Counted from the stretch's first letter, positions 53,336 through 62,793 are shown. The stretch is 64,000 nt of DNA from Halosolutus halophilus (GCF_022869805.1 NZ_CP094974.1:1798001-1862000), one strand, 5' to 3'. Notes: generated by a model not told the origin, from the letters alone. Made by a program: numbers and translations.

Positions 53336-53937
53336 AGGGTTCGGACGACCCCGAGACGGAAATACACCTCTTCGATCGATGATGAACTATACGCGTCGTC
53401 GACTGATCGCAACTCCGACAGGTGGCCCGAAATCGTATGCAACGAGCAGGTCATCGTGGACGTGGCCGAAGACAAAAAATACGCCGGCAAGAGCACGTAG
53501 AGGAAAACGAAGCCGAGTTCCAGAACTTGTCACATCTCAGTAGGCGGTCAGTTGAGAGAGGTGAGCGGTGGTAGAGAGCCGGAACAAACCTCGTCAGCAC
53601 CACTACGTGACAACAACGAGACGTCTTGGGCGATCGGAAGGCGACGTCACACTGGTCTCCTGTTAGCCAAGCTGTAGTTTATGCGATTGTATTTTTCATA
53701 ACATATGGATTCAAACAATACCTGCAACATCACTGTTATGAGTTTGTACATTGCGACAGCATACAACCTGATGCTCGAACAAGATGCTTCGGAAATACAT
53801 CCGATACCCAATCTCCAGACGACACCGAGGACGCTCGTATTACGTCACGTGAATTCTTCGTTGGGAATGAGGCCGGTGATAAATAGTGGTCGTTTACCGG
53901 ACGGTTTCGGGAAGAGATATGCTTGGGGTGTGCGTCG
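53336..53937. other. long AT-richer intergenic region
   Basis: A 602-bp gap that becomes clearly AT-richer from about 53660 to 53930. Several short frames exist, but none has haloarchaeal protein composition. Best of these is 53626-53886, with one hydrophobic stretch (AVVYAIVFFITYGFKQYL). GATAAATAG at 53877-53886 may be the TATA box of the MCP gene. A fragment of unknown coding origin may lie at 53390-53500 (WPEIVCNEQVIVDVAEDKKY), ending in a stop. Confidence 0.4.
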
Positions 53938-55770
53938 ATGAACGTATCGACAGTAGTACAGTTTCTCATCGTCTTCGGGACGGTCGTGATGTTCAGTTCG
54001 ACCATCTATACGAGGACACTGTTGCAGCGACTCGATGAAAACGCCTATCGGCGACGGTGGCGCGGACTGCTCGTACTGATGGCGTTTTTTCTGGTCGGAT
54101 ACGTCGCTGCCCTCTGGGTTACGATCAGTGGATTCGAGGAGATATTCCAGCTACTCACAGGATTCGTCTTCCTGTTCGGTGCGGTGTTCGTCTTTCTGGT
54201 GGTCAATACCGGGCTCGTGACCATCGACGAACTACAGCACAAGAGCGAGGCACTCCAGACCAAGATCGAGGAGGCGGAGAATGCCCGTCGTGAGGCTGTT
54301 CGTCTCCGGGAGAACGCGGAAGAGGTCAACCGGCATCTGGAGCAGAAGGGCGACGAGTACTCCGACGTGATGCAGGCGTGTGCAGCTGGCGACTTGACAC
54401 GACGGATGGATCCCGAGAGCGAGAACGAAGCGATGCGTGAGATCGCGATCGAATTCAACGAGATGATCACCGAGATCGAGTCGACCACCGAGTACCTCAA
54501 GCAGTTCGCTGAGGACGTCGCGATCGCCTCCGATGAAGTAACGGCTAGCTCTGAGGAGGTCCGCTCGGCTTCCGAGCAGGTTACCTCGTCGATCCAGGAC
54601 ATCTCCGACGGTGCGAAGCGACAGAACGAGAGCCTCCAGTCGGTCGACGCCGAGATGAGTGGGCTCTCGAGGACTATCGAGGAGATTGCCTCCTCGTCAA
54701 ACCAGGTGGCGGACATCGCAGAACGAACCGCTCAGACGGGCGAAGAGGGTCGCGAAGCCGCTCAGGCCGCGATCGACGGGATGAACGAAATCGAATCCGA
54801 GTCCGATCGGGCTGTCGAGGAGATCGAGTCGCTCCGGTCCGAGATCGAGCAGATCGACGAACTGGTCGAGTTCATCACCGAGGTCGCAGATCAAACGAAT
54901 CTGCTGGCGCTGAACGCAGACATCGAGGCCACTCGCTCGACGGCCGAAGACGACGGCGGCTTCGACGTCGTCGCCACGGAGGTTAAAGAACTCGCAGCCG
55001 ACACCAAAGAGGCCGCAGCGGACATCGAGGACTCGATCGAGCAGATCAAGTCCCAGACCAACAGGACGGCCGCCGAGGTCCAGGAGACCAGCAACCGGGT
55101 CGCCGAACACAAGAGCGCGGTCGAGAACGCCGCACAGTCGCTCGATGATATTGCCACCTACGCCCAGCGGACCAACGAGGGCGTCCAGGAGATTTCCGCA
55201 GCCACCGAGCAGCAGGCCGCCTCGACCCAGGAGGTCGTCGCCATGGTCGACGATGCGGCGACGATCTCGCAGGAGACGGTTTCCGAAGCCGAAAACGTTG
55301 CCGCAGCCGCCGAAGAGCAGACGAGCGCACTCACCGAGGTCTCGCGAGCCATCACGAACCTCAGCCAACAGGCGTCGGTGCTCGCTACGGAACTCGATAC
55401 CTTCGTGACCGATGCGAACAGCAGCCCTGCATCGCTGTCGTCCGGCGATAACGCTGGCGGCGACGGGTCTCCTCCGGCGGTGGCCACTACGGACGCGGAG
55501 GAACCTGACCTCGCCGCCACTGCCGACGAGGACCTCGGACGGCCGGACGACGACTCCAACACAGAACTCGGCGAGAGCGGTCCGGTCAACGAGTTCGAAC
55601 ACGACGACGAATCCCGGCCGTCGATCGATGACCGTTCGGCCGAGCAAGCACGACCGCGCGAACGCGGTGACGCCGACCACGAGACCGTCGGCAACGAGGC
55701 GCCGGACGACGAGACGGAGCCGCCCGAATCCGAACCTGTTTGGTTCGTCGAAGCGGACGAAGACGAATAA
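53938..55770 (+). CDS. methyl-accepting chemotaxis-type transducer without extracellular sensor domain
   Basis: A 611-residue transducer. Three hydrophobic segments (about residues 5-28, 43-65 and 72-100) replace the usual two plus ligand domain. A HAMP-like region follows (residues about 135-190, QACAAGDLTRRMDPESENEA). A long coiled-coil signalling region follows, with the hairpin tip VADQTNLLALNADIEATRST that contacts CheA/CheW. The tip loop appears one residue longer than the canonical one and lacks the usual AGE. An acidic Asp/Glu-rich tail of about 110 residues ends the protein. Signals may arrive through the membrane helices, as in rhodopsin transducers. Confidence 0.88.
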   Translation: MNVSTVVQFLIVFGTVVMFSSTIYTRTLLQRLDENAYRRRWRGLLVLMAFFLVGYVAALWVTISGFEEIFQLLTGFVFLFGAVFVFLVVNTGLVTIDELQHKSEALQTKIEEAENARREAVRLRENAEEVNRHLEQKGDEYSDVMQACAAGDLTRRMDPESENEAMREIAIEFNEMITEIESTTEYLKQFAEDVAIASDEVTASSEEVRSASEQVTSSIQDISDGAKRQNESLQSVDAEMSGLSRTIEEIASSSNQVADIAERTAQTGEEGREAAQAAIDGMNEIESESDRAVEEIESLRSEIEQIDELVEFITEVADQTNLLALNADIEATRSTAEDDGGFDVVATEVKELAADTKEAAADIEDSIEQIKSQTNRTAAEVQETSNRVAEHKSAVENAAQSLDDIATYAQRTNEGVQEISAATEQQAASTQEVVAMVDDAATISQETVSEAENVAAAAEEQTSALTEVSRAITNLSQQASVLATELDTFVTDANSSPASLSSGDNAGGDGSPPAVATTDAEEPDLAATADEDLGRPDDDSNTELGESGPVNEFEHDDESRPSIDDRSAEQARPRERGDADHETVGNEAPDDETEPPESEPVWFVEADEDE

Positions 55771-55830
55771 GGGTCCTTCGAGAGCGTTCCCTCCTCCCGG
55801 AAGTCAGCTCCGATGGAGGACACAAGCGAG

Positions 55831-55927
55831 TCTTTGCTTGCTCGGTGTCGAACCCGTGTACGGCATGCTCTGGCAGTGGACACATCGACTTGATAGCAGC
55901 CAGCTACACCCACTGAAATCCGGTTAG
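55831..55927 (+). pseudogene. possible transposase fragment
   Basis: A short stop-terminated stretch reading SLCLLGVEPVYGMLWQWTHR, followed by LDSSQLHPLKSG. It resembles the HTH-proximal segment of haloarchaeal IS6-type transposases (LGVERSHxAVWxWTH). Only about 30 residues survive. It is a by-eye match and may be chance. Confidence 0.3.
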
Positions 55928-56021
55928 TCCGCGCCGTTGAATGCTCTGAGCGTCGAACCAACTTCACCGGCTCCACCGGCCGCTCCCGGCGGCGGAAAAT
56001 ATAGAACGCTGCTGTGTACTC

Positions 56022-56603
56022 TCAGTCGCTGATGAACTTGTTGTCCCGCCAGTTGACCCCGCCCTGCCCGGAACCCGAGTCTCGTGGGCCTTCCACGACC
56101 TCGATGTCCGCGGGGCGCGGTTCACCCTCGACGATCCGCGTCGCCTCCAGGTCACCGCCACGCTCCGAAATCGCCGTCAGCGTGCCTTTCTCTGCCGTCT
56201 CGGCGATCCCACAGAGGACGAGGAACATCTCGTACTGGAGCAGCGAGTTCTGCAGGACGGTCTCGCGATCGCCCTTGAACGCGGCGAATTCGACGAGCTC
56301 CGACTCGATCTCCTCTTCTTCCTCTTCGTCCCACCGGAAGGAGTTGCGGCGCTCTTCCGGATCTTCCTCGTAGACCCGGTTTTCGGTGACGCTCGCTTTG
56401 AGCTGGGCCGTCGGCGTGTACTTGCTGACGGAATCGTCTTCGGCGACGGCCTTGAGAATGAGGGTGTTGTTTCGCCGCGTGATCTCCACGTCAGCGATCC
56501 CGTTCGGGAACTGGGCGCCCTCGACGTGTTCGCGAAGGTCTTCGAGTGGCAGTTCGAGGGTCGAGTGCAGCCGATATACGTGTCTGGATTCCTCTGTTGA
56601 CAT
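56022..56603 (-). CDS. conserved haloarchaeal protein of unknown function
   Basis: A 193-residue acidic protein beginning MSTEESRHVYRLHSTLELPL. The first 75 residues look like a small alpha/beta domain (EGAQFPNGIADVEITRRNNT). A charged segment WDEEEEEEIESELVEFAAFK and a helical hydrophobic part (LLQYEMFLVLCGIAETAEKG) follow. No family is recognised, but codon use and composition are typical of real haloarchaeal genes. It has an AT-rich upstream region of its own near 56630-56670. Confidence 0.7.
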   Translation of the reverse strand: MSTEESRHVYRLHSTLELPLEDLREHVEGAQFPNGIADVEITRRNNTLILKAVAEDDSVSKYTPTAQLKASVTENRVYEEDPEERRNSFRWDEEEEEEIESELVEFAAFKGDRETVLQNSLLQYEMFLVLCGIAETAEKGTLTAISERGGDLEATRIVEGEPRPADIEVVEGPRDSGSGQGGVNWRDNKFISD

Positions 56604-56725
56604 AGTGGGAAGGTGTGCGGCGACAGTCGCTGAGTTTCTAGTACGGGAGGGTGACTTATATGATCTGCTATTAAATGCATCAGTCACGCGTCTGGATAAA
56701 TTTAACTCCGGTCTGGGAGGTGTTC

Positions 56726-57070
56726 TTATTCTACGTCGAGTGTCTCGGCCAGTTCACCGCGTTCCTCGAGTTCGGCCAGAACGTCCGAACCGCCCACGAA
56801 ATCGCCGTCGACGAACGTCTGCGGGATCGTCTCCCAGCCGCTGTGGGCCTCGAGCGCGGCGCGGTACTCGTCGAGCGATTCGAGGACGTCGACCGTCTCG
56901 TACTCGTCGCGGTACTGGTCGATCAGACCGAGTGCACGACGGGAGTACCCACACTGGGGCATGAGTTCGGTCCCCTTCATGAAGAGGACGACCTCGTTGT
57001 CGGCGATCGTCTCTTCGACGTGTTCGTCGACTTCGTCCTGATCGAGGCCCTGGTTCGGTGGGAAGTCCAT
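56726..57070 (-). CDS. monothiol glutaredoxin (Grx4-like)
   Basis: A 114-residue glutaredoxin. The active site is PQCGYSRRALGLI (CGYS, in place of the common CGFS). The GSH/cluster-binding motif WETIPQTFVDGDFVGGSDVL follows, and the N-terminal helix is VDEHVEETIADNEVVLFMKG. Monothiol glutaredoxins carry [2Fe-2S] clusters for assembly and iron sensing. Halobacteria lack glutathione, so another thiol must serve. Confidence 0.88.
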   Translation of the reverse strand: MDFPPNQGLDQDEVDEHVEETIADNEVVLFMKGTELMPQCGYSRRALGLIDQYRDEYETVDVLESLDEYRAALEAHSGWETIPQTFVDGDFVGGSDVLAELEERGELAETLDVE

Positions 57071-57177
57071 GTCGGGTCATATGAGGGTGAACGGCATAGG
57101 CCTTGCGTCATCGACCCCGTTCGACGTTGCCGGTACGCCGACTACCGGGCCGATCGATCGGGTGGCCCGACCGCGGG

Positions 57178-58479
57178 TCACGCCGGATCGAGTCTGACGA
57201 TCCGATCGTCGCGGTCACGCGGGAACTCGCCACTCGCCCGGCCGTCCCGGTTCGAGGTGAGCAGGTACAACGCCCCCGCTGGTCCCTGGTCGACGTGGCG
57301 CAGTCGTCCGTACGCGCCGTCGAATAGCGGGTGGGCGATGGCCGTGAACCGATCGTCGAGCCACGGTGCGTCGAACGCGACACCAGATTCGAACGTCGGA
57401 ACGCGCTCGGTGAACAGCGAGACGGCGTACAGCGTGTTCGAGACGAGTCCGGCGACGAGGAGTCTGTACTGCCAGTTCGCGATCGAGTCGCCGTCGTAGA
57501 ACGTCAGTCCCGACGGTGCCCACGTCGTCTCGCCGGTGTTGACGATCGGCGGTGTCGCGTCGTCGTACTCGGCGTAGTTGCCGTACTGCGGATCGTCCGG
57601 TCCACCGCGGGCGACGTTCCAGCCGTAGTTCCCGCCCGGCTGGATCACCGCGACCTCGTCGCGAGCCTGCGGGCCGTGTTCGGTCACGATCGGCCGTCCC
57701 TCGGGCGTGAAGTCGATCCCCTGCGGGTTTCGGTGGCCGAGCGTGTACGTCCGTGGATCGCCGTCCGCCCCCCAGTCGGGATTCGCCGCCACCGGATCGC
57801 CATCCGGCGTCGTGCGGAGCACGGCACCCGCGAGCGAGCCGGGATCCTGCGCTGACGCGGGAGCGCCCGCGTCGCCCGTGAGCACCCACAGGTCGTCGTT
57901 CGGTCCGAAGGCGATCCGCCCGCCGTTGTGGATCCGCGCCCCCGGAATCCCCTCGACGATCGGCTCGAGGTCGTCGCCGTCGCGATCGTACCGAACGACG
58001 CGGTTCGAGAGGTCCCCGTCGTCGACCGTGTAGTAGACGAACAGGCCGGACCGATCGGGAGAGTCGGGGTGCGCTGCGACGCCGAGCGTCCCGCCCTCGC
58101 CGGGCGCTGCCCGATCGGGGAGGTCGTCGCCGTCGAGAACCCGATCTCCGTCGGCCGGCGTGAGTCCCGCCTCGCTCGTCAGGGCGTCGGTCGCGAACCT
58201 GTACACGCCCCCGTCGCGCTCGGTGACGAATGCGTCGTCCCCGGCGAACGTGAGGTCCCACGGGATCTCGAGGTCGGTGACGACGGTCGTCGCCGAGACG
58301 TCGTCTTCGACCGGGGCGTCCGCCGCCGGCTCCCAGTCCGGCGGTTCCCAGTCGTCCTCGGGGACGCTCTCGGGCGTCGCCAGTTCGAGGTCGTCGTCCA
58401 GGAGGGGGCCGAGACAGCCGGCGAGGGTGGCGGCCGATCCCATCGCGAGGAGGTACTGTCGCCGGGTCGGCGGTGACAT
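57178..58479 (-). CDS. PQQ-dependent sugar dehydrogenase-like Tat lipoprotein
   Basis: A 433-residue paralogue of the 52055 gene. The Tat lipoprotein signal is TRRQYLLAMGSAATLAGCLG. The propeller begins EIPWDLTFAGDDAFVTERDG and includes GTLGVAAHPDSPDRSGLFVY, ARIHNGGRIAFGPNDDLWVL, GHRNPQGIDFTPEGRPIVTE and GGNYGWNVARGG. Location is the outer face of the membrane. The start at 58479 begins the signal directly; a longer in-frame form to 58542 adds an implausible extension. Confidence 0.88.
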   Translation of the reverse strand: MSPPTRRQYLLAMGSAATLAGCLGPLLDDDLELATPESVPEDDWEPPDWEPAADAPVEDDVSATTVVTDLEIPWDLTFAGDDAFVTERDGGVYRFATDALTSEAGLTPADGDRVLDGDDLPDRAAPGEGGTLGVAAHPDSPDRSGLFVYYTVDDGDLSNRVVRYDRDGDDLEPIVEGIPGARIHNGGRIAFGPNDDLWVLTGDAGAPASAQDPGSLAGAVLRTTPDGDPVAANPDWGADGDPRTYTLGHRNPQGIDFTPEGRPIVTEHGPQARDEVAVIQPGGNYGWNVARGGPDDPQYGNYAEYDDATPPIVNTGETTWAPSGLTFYDGDSIANWQYRLLVAGLVSNTLYAVSLFTERVPTFESGVAFDAPWLDDRFTAIAHPLFDGAYGRLRHVDQGPAGALYLLTSNRDGRASGEFPRDRDDRIVRLDPA

Positions 58480-58596
58480 GGGAGCCGCTACGGGATGCGG
58501 TTCGAAGAACGTTGTGCGAACCAGCGGTGGACGGGAACGCACCCCGCGACTCCCGTCAGTTCGTGATCCCGAGCAGGGTCCATCGAGAGAGCGGGA

Positions 58597-60177
58597 TCAC
58601 TCGAGCGGGAGTTCGACGAGAGCCAGGTCGTCCGACGGGACCGTCTCCGAGAGTACTCGATCGATCTCGGTCCACGTGTCGGGACGATACGCCTCGATCC
58701 CGAAGCTCTCGGCGAACGTCACGAGATCGGGATTGGTGAGCCCCGTCCCGAACTGTTCGTCGCGGTGTTCGAGCTGCTTCTCGGAGATGAGTCCGTAGTC
58801 GTCGTCGTTGAACACGATTACCGTGAACCCGCAATCGAGCCGCGTCGCCGTCTCGAGTTCCGCGGCGTTCATCAGGAATCCGCCGTCTCCGGTCCCCGCG
58901 ACGATGTTGGCGTCGACCGCGAGGTCCGCAGCGACCGCCCCCGGGACGGCGATCCCCATACTCGCCAGCCCGTTCGAGATGACGCAGGTATTCGGCTCGT
59001 ACACCGGGAACGATTGCGCGATCGCCATCTTGTGACTGCCGACGTCCGAGACCAAGACGTCCTCGTCGGCCATGGTCTCGCGCAGCAGCGGGAGGGCGCC
59101 TTCGACGGTGATCGGCTCATCCGACCCTGGAGGGTCCGTCACCGCTTCGAGGAGGCGGTCGTGGAGCTCCGGACACCAGAGCGAACACGCCCCGTCGGGG
59201 ACGCGATCGTCGATCGCCGTGACCGCCGCACCCACGTCCGCGACGATTTCGACGTCGGGATTGTAGTGGCGGTAGACTTCGGCCGGTTCGTGGTCGACGT
59301 GAACGATCGTTTTCTCGAGGTCGGGGTTCCAGCCGGCCGGGTCGTGTTCGGCGATGTCGTAGCCGACCGCGACGACGCAGTCGGCGCGCTCGATCGCCCT
59401 GGCACCCTCGTCGTTCGGCCCGGAGTCGAGCGTCATCAGCGAGGCCGGTTCCCGGTCGGAGATCGCACCCTTGCCCATGTAGGTCGCGACGACGGGCACG
59501 CCGAGTCGATCGACGAGGGCCTGAATGGTGTCTGCTGCGCGCGTTCGAACCGCGCCGTTGCCGGCGAGGATGATCGGTCGTTCGGCCGATTCGAGCAGCG
59601 TCGCGGCCCGATCGGCCGCATCGTCGTCCGGATCGGGGCGGCGCACCCGATCGCGGGTGGGGATCGGCGTGGCGTCGGTTTCTGCCCGGGCGACGTCCTC
59701 CGGAAATTCGAGGTGCGTCGCGCCCGGCTTCTCGTACTCGGCGAGTTTGAACGCCTTGCGAACCGATTCGGGGACGATCTCGGGTTCCGCGATCTGCGTG
59801 TTCCACTCGACGATCGGCTCGAAGACGTCGACCACGTCGAGCGCCTGGTGGCTCTCCTTGTGCAGTCGTTCCCGGCCGCCCTGGCCCGTGATCACGACTA
59901 CGGGGCTCTTGTCGAGGTGGGCGTCCGCGACGCCGGTGATGAGGTTCGTCGCGCCGGGGCCCAGCGTCGAGCAACAGACGCCCGCCTCGCCGGTGAGGCG
60001 ACCGTGTACGTCGGCCATGAACGACGCCCCCTGTTCGTGACGGGTCGGAACGAACGCGATCGAGGAATCCCGTAGCGAGAACAGCAGGTCCTCGATCTCT
60101 TCTCCCGGTACACCGAAGACGGACGCGACTCCTTCGGCCTCGAGACAGGCGACGAGCAGGTCGGATGCTGACTGCAT
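58597..60177 (-). CDS. acetolactate synthase-like thiamine-diphosphate enzyme
   Basis: A 526-residue ThDP-dependent enzyme of the acetohydroxyacid synthase large-subunit family. The activating Glu lies in FVPTRHEQGASFMADVHGRL. GPGATNLITGVADAHLDKSP and VVVITGQGG follow. The ThDP/Mg motif is GTGDGGFLMNAAELETATRL with the Asn-containing NDDDYGLI about 30 residues on. No regulatory small subunit (IlvN) is adjacent, so it may be a catabolic (AlsS-like) or other 2-oxoacid carboligase rather than the biosynthetic enzyme. The start at 60177 fits the family. Confidence 0.85.
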   Translation of the reverse strand: MQSASDLLVACLEAEGVASVFGVPGEEIEDLLFSLRDSSIAFVPTRHEQGASFMADVHGRLTGEAGVCCSTLGPGATNLITGVADAHLDKSPVVVITGQGGRERLHKESHQALDVVDVFEPIVEWNTQIAEPEIVPESVRKAFKLAEYEKPGATHLEFPEDVARAETDATPIPTRDRVRRPDPDDDAADRAATLLESAERPIILAGNGAVRTRAADTIQALVDRLGVPVVATYMGKGAISDREPASLMTLDSGPNDEGARAIERADCVVAVGYDIAEHDPAGWNPDLEKTIVHVDHEPAEVYRHYNPDVEIVADVGAAVTAIDDRVPDGACSLWCPELHDRLLEAVTDPPGSDEPITVEGALPLLRETMADEDVLVSDVGSHKMAIAQSFPVYEPNTCVISNGLASMGIAVPGAVAADLAVDANIVAGTGDGGFLMNAAELETATRLDCGFTVIVFNDDDYGLISEKQLEHRDEQFGTGLTNPDLVTFAESFGIEAYRPDTWTEIDRVLSETVPSDDLALVELPLE

Positions 60178-60292
60178 GGCTCTCCCTCCCATCCCACGGC
60201 CAATGATATCCCCGTACAGGGACCTTGATACGTCGGATCACCGGTCAGTCACGACGGCTAACCGGCCCGTCGCCGTCGTCTCCTGCAGGAAG

Positions 60293-60976
60293 CTACGCGT
60301 CGCTTGCGGGGACGGCCTGCGGGGACCGATCGGTTTCCCCGCTTTCGGCGTCGTCGGCTGGCCCGATCGCGACGCCGAGTGTCGCGATCGATCGGACTGC
60401 CGCTTCGACGGACACGTCGACGTCGTACACGCGGTCAGCGGGGACGTGGAGGACGAACCCGTTCGTCGTGGGGTTCGGTCCGAGCGGGATCATAATCGTC
60501 TGCAGATCGTCTCTGCCGAGACAGCGCTCGATCGACGCGGGCGTGTCCGCAGTGAGAAACCCGAGCATGTGCGCGTTCTCGTGGGGAAACTCGACGAGTT
60601 TGACGTCCTGGAACTGGTCGGTATCGTCGTCGAGGAGGAGGTCGCTCGCCCGCCGGACGCTCGCGTAGAGCGTGCTCACGCCGGGAATCGACTCGATCGT
60701 CGCGTGGACGTTCTGCGAGATCCGTTGGCCAGAGGTGTGATCGGCCACGAATCCGACAAGCAGTACCGTTCCGAACAGCGACAGGAGCGTCGTCAGCTGG
60801 ACGACGGGCGTCGGCGGATCGGTCGGCCAGACGTAGAGGATCGCGAGCACCACCGGCGAGAGGACGTTCAGTACGAAATTCAGCACGAAACTGAGGACGA
60901 TGAGCGTGACCGCGAGCGGGATCGTGATCGCGACCCCGTTAACCAGCCACCGTTTGACGGAAGACGTCGGCGACAT
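60293..60976 (-). CDS. DUF502-family membrane protein
   Basis: A 227-residue DUF502 protein. It opens with WLVNGVAITIPLAVTLIVLS and has hydrophobic segments at residues 12-50 and 62-80. The conserved soluble part carries SIPGVSTLYASVRRASDLLL, VKLVEFPHENAHMLGFLT and MIPLGPNPTTNGFVLHVPAD, which are hallmark strings of the family. Function is unknown; distribution in bacteria and archaea is wide. Confidence 0.9.
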   Translation of the reverse strand: MSPTSSVKRWLVNGVAITIPLAVTLIVLSFVLNFVLNVLSPVVLAILYVWPTDPPTPVVQLTTLLSLFGTVLLVGFVADHTSGQRISQNVHATIESIPGVSTLYASVRRASDLLLDDDTDQFQDVKLVEFPHENAHMLGFLTADTPASIERCLGRDDLQTIMIPLGPNPTTNGFVLHVPADRVYDVDVSVEAAVRSIATLGVAIGPADDAESGETDRSPQAVPASDA

Positions 60977-61154
60977 CACCGGAAGTTCGGCACCGTTCCA
61001 CGAACCCGTTGGGTTTGCGATGTAAAGCAACCGGACCGTCCGCCGCAGGATAACGTCGTCCCGGCGGCGGGACGACATCGTCGCCCCGGCGGGTGACGGC
61101 GTCGCCACTCGAGGACGCGTGTTTCGGCGAGAACGATCGGCCCGCGCGATCGGG

Positions 61155-61952
61155 TCAGTCGGCCGCGGTCGGCGTCTGCACGACGTCGACCTTCTCGGCG
61201 GCGTACCCGAAGACGTCGCGGTAGCCGTTGGGCGACATGAGAACCGGGTAGAACGGCTCCTCGGCGATCTGCGTCTCGCCGTCGGCGGCCGCGAACGGAT
61301 TCCCCGGCTCGACCTCCGTGAAGTTCTCGACGAATACCTCGTAGGTGTCCGCCTGCTCCTTGCGGATGACGTCGGTGAGCCGGAACACGGGGAGGTCGCG
61401 GTGAACGGTGTCCCCCGGCAACGCGTCGACGGCCGTCAGGAACGCACGCGTCAGCCGATCGGCGTTCTCCGCGGCCGTCTCGGATCCCTGCAGGCCACAC
61501 TCGACCTCGACGGTGTCGATCTCGGAGAAGAGCCGGCCCTCCGAGAAGTTACTCGTCTCGACCATCGCGGTGACCGGCAGCTGTGGACAGATCTCCGTCG
61601 CGGTCTCGCTGATCCCGTTGACGATCGCGAAGGGGTCGGCGTGGCTCTGCGTCGAGTGCATCGAGAATGCGAGACAGCCCTCCAGTTCCTCGACGAGTCG
61701 GTGGGCGAGTCGTCCTTCGTGGGTCTTCGCGTCCTGCTGGCCCGGGAACGCACGATTCAGATCTTCGTCGACGAAGCGAACCCGTCGCTCGAGGGCCGCC
61801 TCGTTGACGACGACGAGTTTGACGGGCCGTTCGACGGTCGGGCGCTCGTCGAGCAGTCGCTCGATCGCCCTGACGCCGCAGGGTTCGTCGCCGTGGACCC
61901 CGGCGACGACTGCGACCTCCGGCGTTCCCGACCCGAGCTGTGCAACTCTCAT
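61155..61952 (-). CDS. succinylglutamate desuccinylase/aspartoacylase-family zinc hydrolase
   Basis: A 265-residue M14-like enzyme. Zinc ligands are in VVAGVHGDEPCGVRAIERLL (His20, Glu23) and in AFSMHSTQSHADPFAIVNG (His). The active-site NRAFPGQQDAKTHEGRLAHR segment follows the second strand, and VEVECGLQG bears the catalytic Glu. Such enzymes release acyl groups from amino acids. The ATG at 61952 starts MRVAQLGSGTPEVAVVAGVH. The longer in-frame upstream region is not conserved. Confidence 0.87.
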   Translation of the reverse strand: MRVAQLGSGTPEVAVVAGVHGDEPCGVRAIERLLDERPTVERPVKLVVVNEAALERRVRFVDEDLNRAFPGQQDAKTHEGRLAHRLVEELEGCLAFSMHSTQSHADPFAIVNGISETATEICPQLPVTAMVETSNFSEGRLFSEIDTVEVECGLQGSETAAENADRLTRAFLTAVDALPGDTVHRDLPVFRLTDVIRKEQADTYEVFVENFTEVEPGNPFAAADGETQIAEEPFYPVLMSPNGYRDVFGYAAEKVDVVQTPTAAD

Positions 61953-62077
61953 TATCTGATAGTTGGTCCCCGGCTTCAAATGCGATTCGGTTGGTACGAG
62001 GGCGGCCTCCCGTCTTCCCGTGACGTGCGGTGACACTCGCCACTGTCGGGACGCGAGACACGTCCCCTCGATTCGGA

Positions 62078-62563
62078 TCACTCCTCGAGCGAGTCGGCGT
62101 ACGCGCGGTCCTCCGAACGGGCAGTCGGCTGCTCGCCGTCGAGGGTGATCAGCCAGCCGTCGATCCGCGACGGCTCTTCGAGGGCGTTCGTCAGCGTCGT
62201 GCGGACGTCGAGCACGTCGACGCCGTAGTAGTCGCGCGGGATGCCCCGGAAGTACTGGCGGGCGGTTCGAAAGAGCGATCGCATGCCGTCGTCGTTCTCG
62301 AAATCGACGTGCTTGTACGCGCCCGCCGCGACTTGCACCATTCCGTGAGCGAACGCGCTTTCGGTGGTTCCGCTCCCGTAGTTGTACCACTCCGACTCGA
62401 AACAGTCGTGTGAGTCGTGGAACGCGCCGGAATTGTACAGACGGACGCCGTGGACCACAGCCCGCCGGAGGGTCGCGTGTTCCCAGCGGCCTTCGGACGC
62501 GAGCCAGCCGGTCGGGTTCCCGGCCGGTGCGGCGACGGTCGGGTCACGGGTGTGGTCGTCCAT
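62078..62563 (-). CDS. DUF309-family protein
   Basis: A 161-residue protein. The conserved helical core is [20 protein letters not shown], followed by [20 protein letters not shown], which matches the DUF309 family signature (H-x3-E-W and the AAGAYK helix). Function unknown. The start at 62563 was preferred because 51 upstream in-frame residues are basic and atypical. Confidence 0.8.
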   Translation of the reverse strand: MDDHTRDPTVAAPAGNPTGWLASEGRWEHATLRRAVVHGVRLYNSGAFHDSHDCFESEWYNYGSGTTESAFAHGMVQVAAGAYKHVDFENDDGMRSLFRTARQYFRGIPRDYYGVDVLDVRTTLTNALEEPSRIDGWLITLDGEQPTARSEDRAYADSLEE

Positions 62564-62664
62564 GGGCACTCTTGGGCCAGTCGACGGGTAACTCCGTTGG
62601 TCCCGTCGCGGGCGAACTGTGTGCCCCGTAGCCTTATTCTGATTCGGTGCCACGCTTCGACTAG

Positions 62665-62793
62665 ATGAAGTACCCGTACGGGCGCTGCCCGAACTGCGGG
62701 GAGCGGCTCTACGCACACGTCGACGGCGGCTACCAGTGTCACAACTGTCACCAGCGGTATTCGGACGACGAACTCGACGAACCGACGGCCTGA
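62665..62793 (+). CDS. small zinc-finger protein (42 residues)
   Basis: The 42-residue protein [20 protein letters not shown], then [20 protein letters not shown] and TA. Two CxxC knuckles (CPNC, CHNC) and an additional His make a zinc ribbon. Haloarchaea encode many such tiny zinc-finger proteins, several with stress or motility phenotypes. It is too short for ordinary gene finding but has normal codon use and a clear ATG. Confidence 0.78.
   Translation: MKYPYGRCPNCGERLYAHVDGGYQCHNCHQRYSDDELDEPTA

Noticed and set aside
53626-53886. An 86-codon frame with one hydrophobic stretch in an AT-rich gap
   Set aside because: Composition (Cys/His/Thr-rich, not acidic) is unlike haloarchaeal proteins, and no promoter or start context supports it.
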